A stretch of DNA of 64,000 nucleotides from Peromyscus leucopus (GCF_004664715.2 NC_051063.1:70480518-70544517), one strand, 5' to 3'. Counted from the stretch's first letter, positions 22,641 through 35,154 are shown. The notes: generated by a model from the letters alone, not told the origin. Made by a program: numbers and translations.

Positions 22641-23669
22641 ATCCCTGAAGACCAAGTCTAAGGCCATTACAGTGCAGCTTTGCAATTTCATTTGTGTCTG
22701 GTCATTCAATCCCGACGTGCTTTGGAATAAAACTGGGAAGACAGACCTAAGAGCAGATAGAAGAGACGCTGGGATGGAACTTGCAAGGAGCTGAGGTGTG
22801 CACCTTCCATGACATGGCCCTGTTTCTGGTACAGAGCTGCTAGGAATCGGTCCAGATTCCTTGGCTCATGAGTCTTGATGCTAATAGAAATTTCATGCTC
22901 TTTTTGAAGAAAACCAAGCAAAATATAAGGACAGTAATGAAGTAAAGAAAGAATATCAAATATACAATCATTTATTAAGTGTGGATTTAGGAAACCTCGT
23001 GGTGCCAAGTTTTTGAGTGTTAGTCACAGAACTCCGTAATAGATTCTTCTACAGTTACATGGAAATTGCCATAACATCCCTGTGTTTGGATTTCAAAACA
23101 TTCTCTCATGTGTTCATTTTTCCAGCAGTCCATCCATTCATGACTTATGCTGAGGGCTTGTTGTATGGCTCTGGGAAAAAGCTGTCGTGGGATGCCTGCC
23201 ACTATGCTGGGGGAGGGAGGGAGATGAACCCCACCTTTCTGTCTCCATCAGGCTCTCAGCACTCAGGATAATGTGTGGGAACACGAGAGACATCCAAGAA
23301 ACGTTTGAGTGAGTCGAGAGAAACAGACATTTGGAAGTAGAAGCATGGGATCTCTTTAACTGGAAGGGATAAGCCTGACTTACTACAGCTGTCTTAAGAA
23401 GACTCAAGCTTTCCTGCCTGCCCCACACATCCCCGGTTCACCTCTGCTTCCCTTTTCTCAAATGAATGTGCAGATGGCAAGGCAGAAGGTGAAGTGTGCC
23501 TGTCTAGACTAAGTCATCTCAAGGCTGAGGTGCTTAATGGTACAAAGCATTGATTAAACACCATAGGTAACAAGGCTTGGATGATGGAAGCATTTTCTGG
23601 TAGACTGGCCCTTCCTAAGATTTTGTCCATCTACGATATTCTGAGATACCAAATTTGGAGTCACCCATT
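22641..23669. other. Unique intronic sequence
   Basis: No repeat or exon recognised. Confidence 0.5.
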
Positions 23670-24035
23670 GTCTTATTTAGGGTTTCTATTGCTGTTAACA
23701 AACACCATGACCACAGCAACTCTTATCAAGGAAAACATTTCATTGTGGTGACTTGCTTACAGCTCAGAGTTTCAGTCCATTATCATCATGGCAGGGAGCA
23801 TGGTGGAAGGCAGGCAGATGTGGTAATAGCTGAGAGTCGTCCTACATTTTGTAGGCAACAGGAAGTCGACTGAGACACTAGGCAGTATCCTGAGCATAGG
23901 AAACCTCAAAGCCTGCCCCCACATTGACACACTTCCTAACAAGGCCACACCCACTCCAACAAAGCCACACCTCCTAATAGTGGCACTCCCTATGAGATTG
24001 TGGGGGCCAATTAATGTCAAATCACCACACCCATA
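23670..24035 (-). repeat. Dispersed rodent repeat A, copy 5
   Basis: tcttatttagggtttctatt, then accatgaccacagcaactct, ggccacacccactccaacaa and cctcctaatagtggcactcc. It is flanked by similar tcacccattg / tcaccattg motifs, possibly a decayed target duplication. Confidence 0.8.
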
Positions 24036-24721
24036 CAGAGGAATATCACCATTGAGCTTACCTCCACTGATCTTAGAAGCATTTGTTTCTGCTCTACCAT
24101 GGTTGGCATTGACCTTGCATGATCTGGCTTAGTTTCCCTATTGTGTGTTAAGTCTCACAATTCCAGTGACATTTCAAACTTCCCCCAAAGCAGAATCTGC
24201 TCTTTTTATTCCTTTTATAGCTTTTCTACCTATGCAAATGTACTTTGAAAGATCGGGGATTTCATAAATTGTCATTAAGTAAGTGAATGCATTTGGGACG
24301 TGCACAGGGAATGCTGTTGAATAAATCGAGGTCCTATGTGCAGAAAGTCCTTCCTATACCAGAATGTGTCTTTTCATCTTGTGGACATTTTTTTATAGCT
24401 TGTCTGTTGTGTTTTCCACACTGAAGATAGATGAGTGTTCTTTGCTATCATAGACTCTCAGTATCAGACTTATACCCCACCCTTGCACTTCCTATCCATG
24501 CCTTTGGTTTTGAATTAGGAATATTCTTGGCAATAAGAAACTTGACAGTTACCTTGCACATCCCCAGACCACCACTTCCTGTGTATGCCATCCACCCAGT
24601 TGCCACTACATAGACTAGGTTGTATTTCCAGCACCCGGTGACATTTAATTTCAGTCTTTAGTAGATCTCCTAATCCTATGCTATAAATAACTTCATTTCA
24701 AGTTGTATTTTGTTTTGACTA
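24036..24721. other. Unique intronic sequence
   Basis: Nothing recognised. Confidence 0.5.
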
Positions 24722-24918
24722 ATGTGTATATGCATGTCTTTGTGTGGGAATATGCAAGTGAGTTCAGGTGACCATCAAGAGGCCAGAGGCCTTAGATCTC
24801 CTTAGAGTACGAGTTCCAGCCAGTTGTGAGCCACTCGACATGGGTGCTGGTAGCTAAACTCCAGTCCCCTGCAAAAGCAGCAAGTGTCCTTAACTGCTGA
24901 GCCATCTTGCCAAGCCCC
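24722..24918 (-). repeat. B3-type tRNA SINE
   Basis: Inverted. tgtgagccactcgacatggg and the promoter end taactgctgagccatcttgc. Confidence 0.8.
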
Positions 24919-25344
24919 TAAATTACTTCTAAAGGACTACATATACTCTGCCATCATCTGAGAGAGAAAGGTGCTCTGTAGAGCAGACTGATGGGCACTG
25001 ACCATGCCATGCAATTAAAAGCAACAGAAAATGGCTGAATCCCCCATTCCGTGGAAGCCTCAGCTGCTTCTAAGTCAGGGGAGGCTCCTGTACCCACCCA
25101 TTAGCACAGAGAAACTGCAGTTGGGGGCCTGTTCTGACTGCCCAACACTGGCTCACGGTGTGTGGAGCAATGTAATGCCAATTAGGCAAGTCCAATTTCA
25201 GCCAAATAAAAATGGGGATGAAAAGCCCACCATCTGTCTCCTTCATGGCTCTCTCTTTAAAGTCTGCTTGCCTTTGATTTCCTCATCTCCTTTGTTTTTG
25301 TTGTTGCTGCTGAAGATTTACATCATTTCTAACACTCTTTATCA
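24919..25344. other. Unique intronic sequence
   Basis: A 138-codon + frame (25031-25447) runs into the SINE fragment that follows. No protein similarity recognised. Confidence 0.45.
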
Positions 25345-25480
25345 CTGGTGTATATGTTCATGCATAGGACATGGGGGAGGAAAATCCAATCCACAATGTG
25401 GAGGTCAGAGGAGCGCTGGTTGGAGTCAGTTCTCTCTTTGCATGTGACCTGGGTTTTGGGGTTTGAACTTGGGTTGCATA
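25345..25480 (-). repeat. B2/B3-superfamily SINE fragment
   Basis: Degraded inverted SINE: gtggaggtcagaggagcgct ... gttggagtcagttctctctt. Confidence 0.55.
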
Positions 25481-25507
25481 CCACATATAATTCATGTTTC
25501 TTGAAGG

Positions 25508-25690
25508 AACAGCTGGATGGATGGTCAGATGGCTGACTGGAGGAGAACTAGGGGAAGGCATGGGTAGGTAGGTGGATAGATGTATGGATATTTGGATGGA
25601 TAGGAGAGTGGATGGGTGATTGGATGGCTAGAAAGGTAAGTAAGTAGATTATAGAATGGGTGAGAGTGGGTGGATGCTGAGAAGAGTGAA
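25508..25690. repeat. Degenerate (GGAT)n tandem array
   Basis: Diverged tggatgga, ggtaggtagg and gatggatagg units, similar to 16314-16500. Confidence 0.85.
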
Positions 25691-26359
25691 TGAGCCAATA
25701 AATTTCCAAATATTACTATACTTACTATGCTATATCAATAACTACAAAGAATTGAGTAGGATGTGGGTGCCATGTCATACGTCAGTGTCCCTGCTGGAAT
25801 TATTTTTAAAGAATTAAGAACCATGGTCAAGAGTCCTGTGTAGCATAGTCTGTATTTTGTAGTTACCTTTAATCATCCTTATATTACTAGGCTCATGTGC
25901 TTTTTCCTATTCCAGAATGTTTTTGGTGTATTGTTGAATAATTCAAGAGTATTTAGTATAATTGCTACAATGATGACCCGCACTGTGGAAATACAGAGCC
26001 ACATGGGGAACTGAAACACAGAAAAGTAATAAACTCACTCTTCATTAGCTTGCTTTTTAAGAAACTTCTTTGTGCATGATAAGGCTGTATAATTGAGTAG
26101 GGAATGAGTCAACAACATCAAATGTAAACTTACAAATGTCTATATGAAGAAAATAAGGCTTTTTTGGTCTTAAATCCTTTTGGAACAAGTACTGCACAGA
26201 CCCTGGAACTCAGCTTTTTTTAGGGGGGAGGATTGATGTTATATTATCAAGCTTACATTTTTGCATTTGGATTTCCCGTATTTTTCTCTTTAATACCTCA
26301 GTGCTTTATGTTTGCTCTCTCATGGGGGTGGAGGTTGATGTTAAATGCCACTCATGCAT
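25691..26359. other. Unique AT-rich intronic sequence
   Basis: Nothing recognised. Confidence 0.5.
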
Positions 26360-26515
26360 GTAAACACACGCACACGTGACATATGCAGCAAAACACAAAT
26401 GCACATCCAAGAGCAAACACATGCACATATATACATGCATGCACATGCACATACATGTACACAGACACCTGTACACACATGTACATACACGCATACACAA
26501 GTACCTATACCTCTC
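26360..26515. repeat. CA/TACA-rich low-complexity tract
   Basis: About 150 bp of acaca, catgcaca and tacatgtac words, a diverged CA-type microsatellite. Confidence 0.8.
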
Positions 26516-26938
26516 ACTACTGAACCATTGTAGCAGTTATCTTACACTAAAGCTGTGGATCCTGGGGAGGATGGAATCACAATTGAGCCCCTCCTTTCAG
26601 CCATCAGACTCTCACTTTCTTTCACTTACACAAGAAGCATCCTAAGAGGCATGCAGAAATGGACCTAGAACAAAAGACTCCGCCAGGTCCAATGTGGGGA
26701 ACATCTTAACACCCACAAAACTCCTGAGACACTTGGCTCTTTCAAAAATGGGGGATCTTTAAGACCTCATTTTCCTCAACCTAGATTTGAGTAAACAATT
26801 GTCTTCTTAGCAAGACCAGAGAGTGTGGAAGCAAACCGGGGCCCAAGTCCTCTTCCACCCAGAAAAAGAACCATCTGTTAACATACAGCTAAATTCCCCT
26901 CTTCCGGCTTTTGTCTCAGGACACTCGATTAATTGCAG

Positions 26939-26940
<2 letters not shown>
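26516..26940. other. Unique intronic sequence
   Basis: Nothing recognised. Confidence 0.5.
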
Positions 26941-26995
<55 letters not shown>

Positions 26996-27002
26996 ACACA
27001 CA
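26941..27002. repeat. (AC)n microsatellite
   Basis: About 31 units with one T interruption near 26991. Confidence 0.97.
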
Positions 27003-27566
27003 CTCTTTGGAATGTAGGGAGACTAAGGCAGTGAGTTTATGAACCTAAGAACCCAGCAACACAGAAACTGGTTCCTGATGTCAGCTGCAGATCTATGTCC
27101 TTCCTGGTTCAGGGCTTGACTCTTGGGTATGGGACAAGATGAAAACATTTGGGGAGATTTTTCTAGCTACAATCCTTATATAGCATAGACCTTAAGCCCT
27201 GCAGCCACAGAGGTTAGGTTTAAACTACACCCCAGCCGCTTATGAGAAGGATGACCTTAAAACATTCTTCATCTTTCTAAACATCAGTCTTCATGTGTCA
27301 GTTATGGCACTGACAGTGCCTGGTGGTTGTGGAAGGGATTTAAAAATTGTTTAATGGAGTGCCAAAGCCAAGGCAGCCATCCCAGATCATGTGTTATTTC
27401 TGATCATATCATCTGTATTGTATCAGTATGATTTAGAAGTATATTGTATAGACCTTGAGAATAAAGACCTAAAGAATACTTCTCTTTGAAGAATAACTTT
27501 TGTACACATTTCCAAAAAATCAAAGCAGAACTTTTCTTTGAGAGATTTATTTCCACTATTTTCAAT
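27003..27566. other. Unique intronic sequence
   Basis: Nothing recognised. Confidence 0.5.
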
Positions 27567-27598
<32 letters not shown>

Positions 27599-27602
27599 TG
27601 TC
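27567..27602. repeat. (ATGT)n microsatellite
   Basis: About nine units at the tail of the inverted SINE to its right. Confidence 0.95.
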
Positions 27603-27770
27603 TCTGTACATGAGTGCAGGTGCCTGTGAAGACCAGAAAAGGACACCAGAGCCCTGAAGCTGGAGTCTCAGGCAGTTATGAGCCTCTCAATTTAGGTGCA
27701 GGGAACCCAATCTGTGTCCTCTGGAAAAACAGTACACACTCTTAATCACCGAGGTGTTTCTCCAGCTCTT
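27603..27770 (-). repeat. B3-type tRNA SINE
   Basis: Inverted. catgagtgcaggtgcctgtg, ggtgcagggaacccaatctg and the promoter end cgaggtgtttctccagctct. Confidence 0.8.
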
Positions 27771-27819
27771 GGCTGAACTTCCTTATGCAGACAGGAAGAC
27801 TTAGGAAAAATACTGCATT

Positions 27820-28155
27820 GGTTACTTGTCTATTCATGCAACAAGATAAACATCATGTCCAAAAGATAGAGTCTATTTGATTTAAAGTTCCAGAGGGATA
27901 GAGTCCATCATGGTGGGGAGGCATGGCAGCAAGCAAGAGATATGGTGACAGGAACAGGAAGCTGGGAGATCACATCAGTAAACAGAGAGGGTGAACAGGA
28001 AGTAGAGCAAGACTATGTACTCTCAAAGCCCACCCCAATGACATATTTACTCCAGCAGGGTCACACCCCCTAACCTTTCTCCAGTGCCACCAACTGGGAA
28101 CCAAGTGTTCAAATGCCTGAAACTATGGGGGACATTTCTTAGTCAAGTCACCACA
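27820..28155 (-). repeat. Dispersed rodent repeat A, copy 6
   Basis: ttacttgtctattcatgcaa, gtccatcatggtggggaggc, ccccctaacctttctccagt and gccaccaactgggaaccaag follow family A in inverse order. Diverged. Confidence 0.65.
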
Positions 28156-28679
28156 GATGCTCACACACCATCATGACATTCAGGAAGTCTTGCTTAAGTA
28201 CTCACACATCTCCAGTCTACCTGTCTGGTTGCTCTCCATGCTTCCTCTACCAGGTCTGGAATGCCATGCATCCACCACTGTCCAGAATCTAGGATACTTT
28301 ATTTATGTCTGCTTTCAGGCTGGTTGCCCTCCAAAACTGGAGGACTTTGGTGACATGGACCATGCTCCAATTCATCTCTTTCCTCAGTACCCAGTGTGGC
28401 ATGTAGAAGCACTCAGTGTTTACTGTTAGAATGAACAAGCTGACCCATTCCCTGCATGATGTTGAATGTAGTCAACATACAGAAGAAATGTCTAGGACTC
28501 CATAGCATCTTGCTACACAAGAAGGGTGCCACTCATGTCTCTACACAAAGTCAAAACATTTTAAATTGTTCCAGCTCTCTCTCTAGAACTGCCATTTTTC
28601 CTTTGCTTCTGAAGTCGGTCATCCCATCCTTGGTAGGAATGAGAAATTTATTTTGACTCTAACCAACTAGGCCAACTCA
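28156..28679. other. Unique intronic sequence
   Basis: Nothing recognised. Confidence 0.5.
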
Positions 28680-29335
28680 TTTTGAGTCCAATGTGTAAAG
28701 AAAATGCTATGACGTAGCTGTATTTGTTTAATGACTTGTCCATAAAAATGAGAAAGAAGCCAGAATGGAAAGATGGGCACTAAGTACCTGGGTGCCGAAG
28801 TAGAGATGCATCAAGGAAAAGGGGGGCTACAGGACTCACTGGGTTCTTAGCCAGACTTATAACAGCTCTGGCAGAAATGTTGGAAGAGTTCCCCTGCAGG
28901 CCACTCATGTTCGGGAAATAAATGGCACAGTTACATTGATCGGGACTGCTCAAGTGGGCCCTGTCGGCTTCCTGTCACAGTCTGCAATTTTCATGCAATG
29001 GAAACGGGTCATCTTGTGTATCACGGGCTCCACCTTCTAAAGTGTCCTCCCAGAGAACCTCCTCTGTTGATCGATTTGTTTTCCTCTTACTTAAAGCCTG
29101 ACATTGCTTTCTGCTCCTTTCAATATCACAGGTGATACGGTTGTTTCCATAAGCACACTGAGAAATGCATTGTTTTTATGTATCCGTCTTTATAGGAAAG
29201 AGACTCTGACAAACTGTATGTCTTCGGTTGCCAGTTACAGAGCGCTCTTAAAGAGGTTTCTCAATAGTAATCATTATATTCTCACCTCTCAGAGAGGCCT
29301 GCGAGAAACCAAAGGGAATTACGGGTAGTCTTTTA
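28680..29335. promoter_or_regulatory. Candidate conserved non-coding element
   Basis: Repeat-free stretch with retained CpGs (gctatgacgtagctg, gttgatcgattt, gtgatacggttg, agcgctcttaaag) and AT-rich homeobox-like and CRE-like (tgacgt) words. It is not coding in any frame I can support. The label rests on composition only; no conservation data are available. Confidence 0.2.
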
Positions 29336-29407
29336 GATTTCTCAAGCACGTGTGATTGATTTGAATTTAGATGTAAAATTGTTTAATTTTATAAAAATGT
29401 GGATCAA

Positions 29408-29655
29408 GGGGCCAGAGAGATGGCTCAGCAGTTCAGAATACTTGCTACTCTTGCAGAGGACCCAGGTTTGGTTTCCAGCACCTACATGGCAGTTCATAAT
29501 CACCCACAACTCCAGTTTATTGGCTCCAATTCCAGGGAGCCCAAAGCCCTCTTGTGACTTCCCTGAGCACTGCACACACATGTTCACAGACATACAAGCA
29601 AGCAAAAACCAAAAGCAAACAAACAAAACCCTCAAAACCTCACAGAAATAAGATG
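29408..29655 (+). repeat. B3-type tRNA SINE
   Basis: Full-length: gggccagagagatggctcag, tgcagaggacccaggtttgg and cacatgttcacagacataca, with an (AAAC)-rich tail. Confidence 0.9.
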
Positions 29656-29789
29656 AACAAATAAATATGGATTAGTAACAGGACCATATCATAAGCCAAG
29701 TTCCTCTGGTAAATACATTTCCCTTGATGCTTTGAGAGCATATTTATTCTCTGCACAACAAAACATTTCTGTAGAAAAAAACTGGGTGG

Positions 29790-29903
29790 TGTTTTTGAAG
29801 CAGGGTCTGACTATGAAGACCAGGCTGGCCTTGAATTGGCCATGATCCCTCCGATTCTGTCTCCCTCCTGTTGGGGTCACAGGAGGGCACCACCACACCT
29901 GGC
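29790..29903 (-). repeat. B1 SINE fragment
   Basis: Antisense B1: gaccaggctggccttgaatt ... ttggggtcacaggagggcac and accaccacacctggcc. Confidence 0.8.
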
Positions 29904-30529
29904 CCTAACGTTTATTTTTGAAATGACTTTATCTAATGTCGCCAGCAAGATAGCAACACTGCCATCTTCATGACGTAACAGCCATAAATAAAGCACAAAT
30001 AAATGCTTGCCCAGTTCTGGTCAAGATTTTTCTTTAGTTCCAATTAAATAAGAGTCTGAACTGTTGTTCAGAAGGAGGTTAATGAGTCACGTCAACAAAC
30101 ACAGGAGGAAGAGCTTCCTATGGAGTGAAGCTGAAGTGAGATGCCACAGACTTGAGCGGCACTTCCCTTCACTCCAGAGAGCCCCACCCAAGCTCAAACT
30201 TGGCTGCCTTTTTATTTTATTTTATTTTTTTTATTTATTTATTTTTTTTGCTAAAGCCATGGCCGTGAAGGCCATTGGTAGCTGCTAAATTCTCTCTCTT
30301 AGTTGTAGTACAATCAAATGTGGACACACTCCTGACTTTATCATTATCTTTTGTTGTTTGCTTATTTGCTGAGTAGTATCTCAGCTCTGCCATGGGCCCC
30401 CTTCCCACATTCTCAAACAAAAACAACAAAAGTTGTCTACTTTGGTGTTTTAAAGAACTAATTCAAAAGAGTGAAAAACTCTGTCCCGATTACAGTCCCC
30501 AATCTTCAGTAGGCTCTGGAGGGGACGTG
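29904..30529. other. Unique intronic sequence with T-rich run
   Basis: A T/A-rich tract (TTTTA-type) lies at 30209-30250. Regulatory-looking words occur near 29970 (atgacgtaaca) and 30082 (atgagtcacgtc). Nothing else recognised. Confidence 0.4.
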
Positions 30530-30680
30530 GTTAGTCCCGGCGCACTCCTGTGTTTTTTAGTTTTTAGCTGTGTGATCTGAAATGAGCCAGATAATCTGCA
30601 CAACTCAGTCATGCCTTCCTCTGAGCTCCATAGAATGGTCAGAGTCCTGGCCCTCAGGAGCACATTCAAGTGTTAAACGA
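30530..30680 (+). repeat. Possible MIR SINE
   Basis: tagctgtgtgatctgaaatg and catgccttcctctgagctcc resemble the MIR core. Weak. Confidence 0.4.
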
Positions 30681-31052
30681 GACCACGGTTCTAAAAGACA
30701 AGCACCCTTCGTTACATGGAGGAGGGGCTCAGCAAAGGATGGCCACTGTCCTTAGTCCTTAACCCTAATCCTCATTGCTGTACAGTAGGCATTCTCCTAT
30801 GCTCTGGCCCCCATGCTTTCTTCCTTTCTATACTTACAATCTGATGCTGCTGCCTCCGAGGCAAAGCAATTCTCTGTGCTGCCTCGTGTGTTCTCAAGCC
30901 TAGCTTCTCCTTTCAGAAATGCTCTTGTGAACTTCAATACACAATGCACTTCAGCAGCATACAGCCATGAATGAACGTTAAGTGCAGCACAGCAAAGACA
31001 CGCCTCTCCCTCACTGCACTTTACCATACTCAGTCTCCCAAACAAGACATAA
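30681..31052. other. Unique intronic sequence
   Basis: Nothing recognised. Confidence 0.45.
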
Positions 31053-31058
31053 GTAATA

Positions 31059-31098
<40 letters not shown>
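31053..31098. repeat. (AAT)n microsatellite
   Basis: About 15 trinucleotide units. Confidence 0.96.
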
Positions 31099-31099
<1 letters not shown>

Positions 31100-31225
31100 C
31101 ACTAGACATGGCCGCAGCTGAAGCTGTAACCCCAGCACTGTGGAGGATGGAGACAGAAATGGCTGGGTCTTTGGCTTCCAGCCTAACTCCAGGCTCATTG
31201 AAAAACCCTTTCTGTAGAATAGGAC
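31099..31225 (+). repeat. B1-like SINE fragment
   Basis: agacatggccgcagctgaag, gctgtaaccccagcactgtg and tccagcctaactccaggctc, a diverged B1-type monomer. Confidence 0.55.
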
Positions 31226-31282
31226 ATTTCATCTACATAGAAAGAAAAACATCTTCCATTGACCTCTATTCTGACACACAAT

Positions 31283-31304
31283 TGTGTGTGTGTGTGTGTG
31301 TGTG
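31283..31304. repeat. Short (GT)n run
   Basis: Eleven GT units. Confidence 0.9.
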
Positions 31305-32100
31305 CATACTTTTTAACGATGGTGTACATTTTTAAACGACTCCACTGTGGCTCTCTACAATGGGGTGGTGCATTCTTTAATGAAGGGACCCTTTCCTGCA
31401 AGGGCACGAGGCACCTTGAGGATTTCTCTCTCTCAGTCTTCTCCCAGAGAGAGCTCAGCAGTAAGCCTTGACAGTAGGCAGTCCCTTCTCGTCCTACTTA
31501 AGTGACACCCAACCCTTAACACTGAGAGTCTCTATCCTGTTGGGGACAGTAGGAGATTTTCTTCAAAGCCCTTCTGAATTGAGTTTTTATCCCCATTTAC
31601 TGTTCTATGGTCATTATTTTTAGGCCAGGAGAAGATCGTCCTATTTTAACTCATGCTTCCTTCATGACTAAAAGACTTGAGTTGCTGTTGGGACACGTGA
31701 CGCAGAATGTCCTTAACTCAGCTCGCAGCGCGTTCTGATGGCAGAACCCACTGGATGACTCAGAACCCTCTGGAATCGCAGCATCCTGCCGTTTCTGGTT
31801 TGGTATTCTCTCTACTCTTCATATGTCTTCAATTTCATCTGGTGTCTTTATTTAAAATGACAGTAAACTCTATTTTATATCATTTAAATGAATTCCCTGA
31901 GAGGCCTGGTGATAATTAATCCCACCCTGAAGTAGAACAGAGCCAGAAGTTTGACTCATAGCTTCGGGCAGAGATCACCATTTACCTCTCTCACTGGAGG
32001 CAAAGGCCAGCAGGGCTGGGGAGGACCTGGCATGCCTGGGAGTCCAGGAAGCTTCTGCAGTTGGACTCTTTCCTCCTTTCCTTTTTCTGTTTTCCTTTTT
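31305..32100. other. Unique intronic sequence
   Basis: No repeat or exon recognised. Confidence 0.5.
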
Positions 32101-32102
32101 CC

Positions 32103-32165
32103 TTGCTGAGCTGGGGATTGAACCTGGGGCTCCATGTGTGTTCAGCAAGCACTGAGATACAGCCT
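32103..32165 (-). repeat. ID-like tRNA SINE fragment
   Basis: Inverted ID-type motif: ctgagctggggattgaacct ... ttcagcaagcactgagatac. Confidence 0.6.
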
Positions 32166-32184
32166 TAAACCCTACTGTTTTATT

Positions 32185-32325
32185 TTTAAAATTTAGACAG
32201 GCTCTTCCTAGATTGCCCAGGCTGGCCTTGAATTTACTCTGTTATCAAGGGTGGCTGGCCATGAACTCTTGACACTCCTGTCTCAGATTCCCAAGTAGCT
32301 GCGCTGCTCTATACCCAGCTGATTT
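32185..32325 (-). repeat. B1 SINE
   Basis: Antisense B1: gattgcccaggctggccttg ... cagattcccaagtagctgcg. Diverged. Confidence 0.75.
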
Positions 32326-32355
32326 TATTTGGGGGGCGGGGCTAGGGGAGAAGAA

Positions 32356-32620
32356 GTGTGTATATGTATATGCAGGTATGTATACCCGTGGGGGTCAGGG
32401 CTCAACCTCTACCACCCTCTACCTTATTTTTAGAGACAGAATCTCTTACAGAACCTGTTCGCTGCTTTAGCTGGCTGACTACAAAACCCCAGGATCCACC
32501 CCTACCCCCTCACATTGAAATGACAGACAAACCCCACCATGCTGGGCTTTCGCATGGGTGCTGAACTCAGTCTCCATGAGTGTATGGCAAGCACTCCACA
32601 CATGGAGCCACCTCTTCAGG
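32356..32620 (-). repeat. B4/RSINE1-type dimeric SINE
   Basis: Inverted. tctaccttatttttagagac, agaatctcttacagaacctg and the promoter end catggagccacctcttcagg. Confidence 0.7.
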
Positions 32621-33959
32621 CCTCCTGCTCGTGTTCTTTTCCTTGGAGCAATCTTCAGCTGTGTGTGCTAGAGGTCTTAACTGAACTAACTCAATACATG
32701 ATCTGTTTTTTTATGAGCCTCTCAGTTCTCCGACCTGGGACCATGGTGACCTAACCCCTTGTGGAAGCCATCTGTGGTTACAGGGGACAGGACAGACATC
32801 TGAGGATGCCAAGTGGCTGAGTACTCATACACCAAGTGCCAGTTTTCATGTCCCAGCTTTGTCCACAGGGTGTGACTATCATGTCCGTCTCTTGAGTTTC
32901 CATACCAGTCGGGCTCCATCGTATGAAACATGGCCCCATGGAATTCCAGAAGGAAAGTGTAGAGGGACTACCTCCCCCTCTACCAACAGCTTGTAGAGTA
33001 GGATGGCTGGTGGCTAGGCTGGTTTTGCAAAATACCATGGAATGTGGTGTTCTTCTGTGTGATTAGATGGCGAGAGTGACCCCTCTATCCAACCCCCACT
33101 ACCCTACGATCACATCACATGAAAATCCCCTCTCTTCCCTCTCACTCATTTCAATGAGATAACTAGGTTAAGCTCAGAACTCCATGTCCCACCCTCAAGT
33201 ATTTGGACAAGAGAAACGTTGGGGGCACTTACAGCCGGTTTCCAAAGCAAGCCCTGTCCACGGAAAGAGGAAAACACACTCTGTGCTGCACTCCTGGCAG
33301 GTCTCCCTGCTCTCTTAGAAAACATATGTTTAAAATAAAACCCCTCAGAAATCTCTTCTTGGTGTTCCAATAGTTGGCCTGTTTTGGTTTTTGTTTTGTG
33401 AGTCATTATTGTTGTTGCGACTAAATAATAATAATATTTTGTGGAGTTGCCCTGGGAGAAGACAGGACCCCAGATTAGGGAACCGAAGCTCTCCGCACCT
33501 GGCTGTGTGGCCCCTGGGCTTCTGAGCTCTGTCTGTCAGCATCTCTCTGCTGTCCGCTGTGAGTCCACCTCCTCCTGTGTGTGCTCTTCTGTTTGCCTTG
33601 GCTGGGGATCACTGTGAGGCTATTGTTTTGTTCTGTCCTTGCAGGACTACGCCCCTGAGGTGGTCTTGGATATCCCCGGCTGGGCCTCCTTCCCGCTAGG
33701 TCCCCATACTTCTAAACAAGAATGCTTTAAGCAGTCTGGGGGGCGGGGGTGGGGGGGTCAACCTCACTCCTGCTCAGAGGCAGGGAGTGGTGAGGCCCAG
33801 GTCTGCTTTAGCCTGAAGGAAAAAGATTCCACTGGGTTCCTGTCATTCCCATCCACAGTCCTTTCTCAGCAGCCGCCTTCCCTGCCATCTGGCGCCCTCT
33901 TCTGTCCTTTGAGGCCACTGCACACACGTGATGCACATACAGACAAACAGACACACAGA
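32621..33959. other. Unique intronic sequence
   Basis: No established gene. An acceptor-like tract precedes an open stretch at 33645-33695 (see findings). G-rich run at 33738-33758. Confidence 0.45.
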
Positions 33960-33981
33960 TACACACACACACACACACATA
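33960..33981. repeat. Short (AC)n run
   Basis: About ten AC units followed by ataaaaacaaataaaaa, a degenerate SINE-type tail. Confidence 0.88.
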
Positions 33982-34235
33982 AAAACAAATAAAAAATCTT
34001 TAAAGTTGCTCTGAGTCTGCTACATGACACAGACTAGAGTGGGTGGTTAAAGGGGTGATCCCAGGGGACACCATGGTGTGATTAGTAACAGATCTGCTCG
34101 AAGAAAATGCCAGCCAAGGATCTGAGGGCAGAGGGTCATGGTGTGTGTGTGTCACTTACTGCTCAATGGTTTAGGAAAACTCTGTATGTTGCACACAACA
34201 TACACATGAGACAGAGAACAGAGACGGGGTGGAGA

Positions 34236-34463
34236 TGTATGAGCTGTCTTGTTTTCCGAGACTGGGTCTCTCTCTGGCTTGGAGCCAGCCTGACTTGGCC
34301 AACAATCCTGAAATCTGCCTATTTCTCTCTCTTGAGTGCTGAGATTCCAAGCACAGACCACCACACTCTGATTTGTTTTCTTTTTAGATGAGTTCTAGGG
34401 ACAGATCTCGGGCCCTCATGCTTGCAAGGCAAGGACTTTGTCTGCAGAACCATCTCCGATCCT
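34236..34463 (-). repeat. B4/RSINE1-type dimeric SINE
   Basis: Inverted. gagactgggtctctctctgg, gtgctgagattccaagcaca, catgcttgcaaggcaaggac and the promoter end gaaccatctccgatcc. Confidence 0.72.
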
Positions 34464-35154
34464 ACCATGATCCCACGCAGCCACAGCACCGCTGTCACAC
34501 CCAACAGGATGAGCACAAATTCCACAGGCTCATCCCGATTTGGATGTTCAGGGTAGAACAGGGTTCTGTCCTGCGGGGGGTTGAAATGTGATTCTTTAGT
34601 TTTGGAAACACCCAGGTTTCTGGGAAAAAGAAAGAGCTTTGGTGGTATTTTATCCACTTTCTATGTTGACTCGGTTCCCCCATCTCTGAGTGTGGAGAAA
34701 GGCACTTGGTCATAGTTGTGTCCTGGCCTTGGGAAGTGCTGATTGATTCAATAAGCTTTCAGGTGATTGGAGTATTCCTTCCAGGGAACTATGGCTAGTC
34801 ACTGAGGCAGATGATTATAAATGACATTTTTTAGTCATTAAACTATGCCTCCCTCCCTGCTCAGCATACTTAGCTCTTTTTCCCCCAGACACATGGAAAG
34901 CATTCAGCTTTTAATGAAGAACGGCTTTCTGGAGCATGTGTTTAGTGGTACACATGATGTCATCTCAACTCCCAGCTTCGCATGCAAGATTGTTGTGTGA
35001 AAATGAAACCACAAATCTCCTCTGAATATGAGTTCCTGGGTTCTTCAGAGGAAGTTTTCTTCTATTTTCCTTTATTGAAAGAAAAAAAAAAGGAAAGGGA
35101 AGAAACCACTGAATTTTCCAGTGCTGGGAAGTAAAAAAAGATTGGAAGCATGTT
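34464..35154. other. Unique intronic sequence
   Basis: Nothing recognised. Confidence 0.5.
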
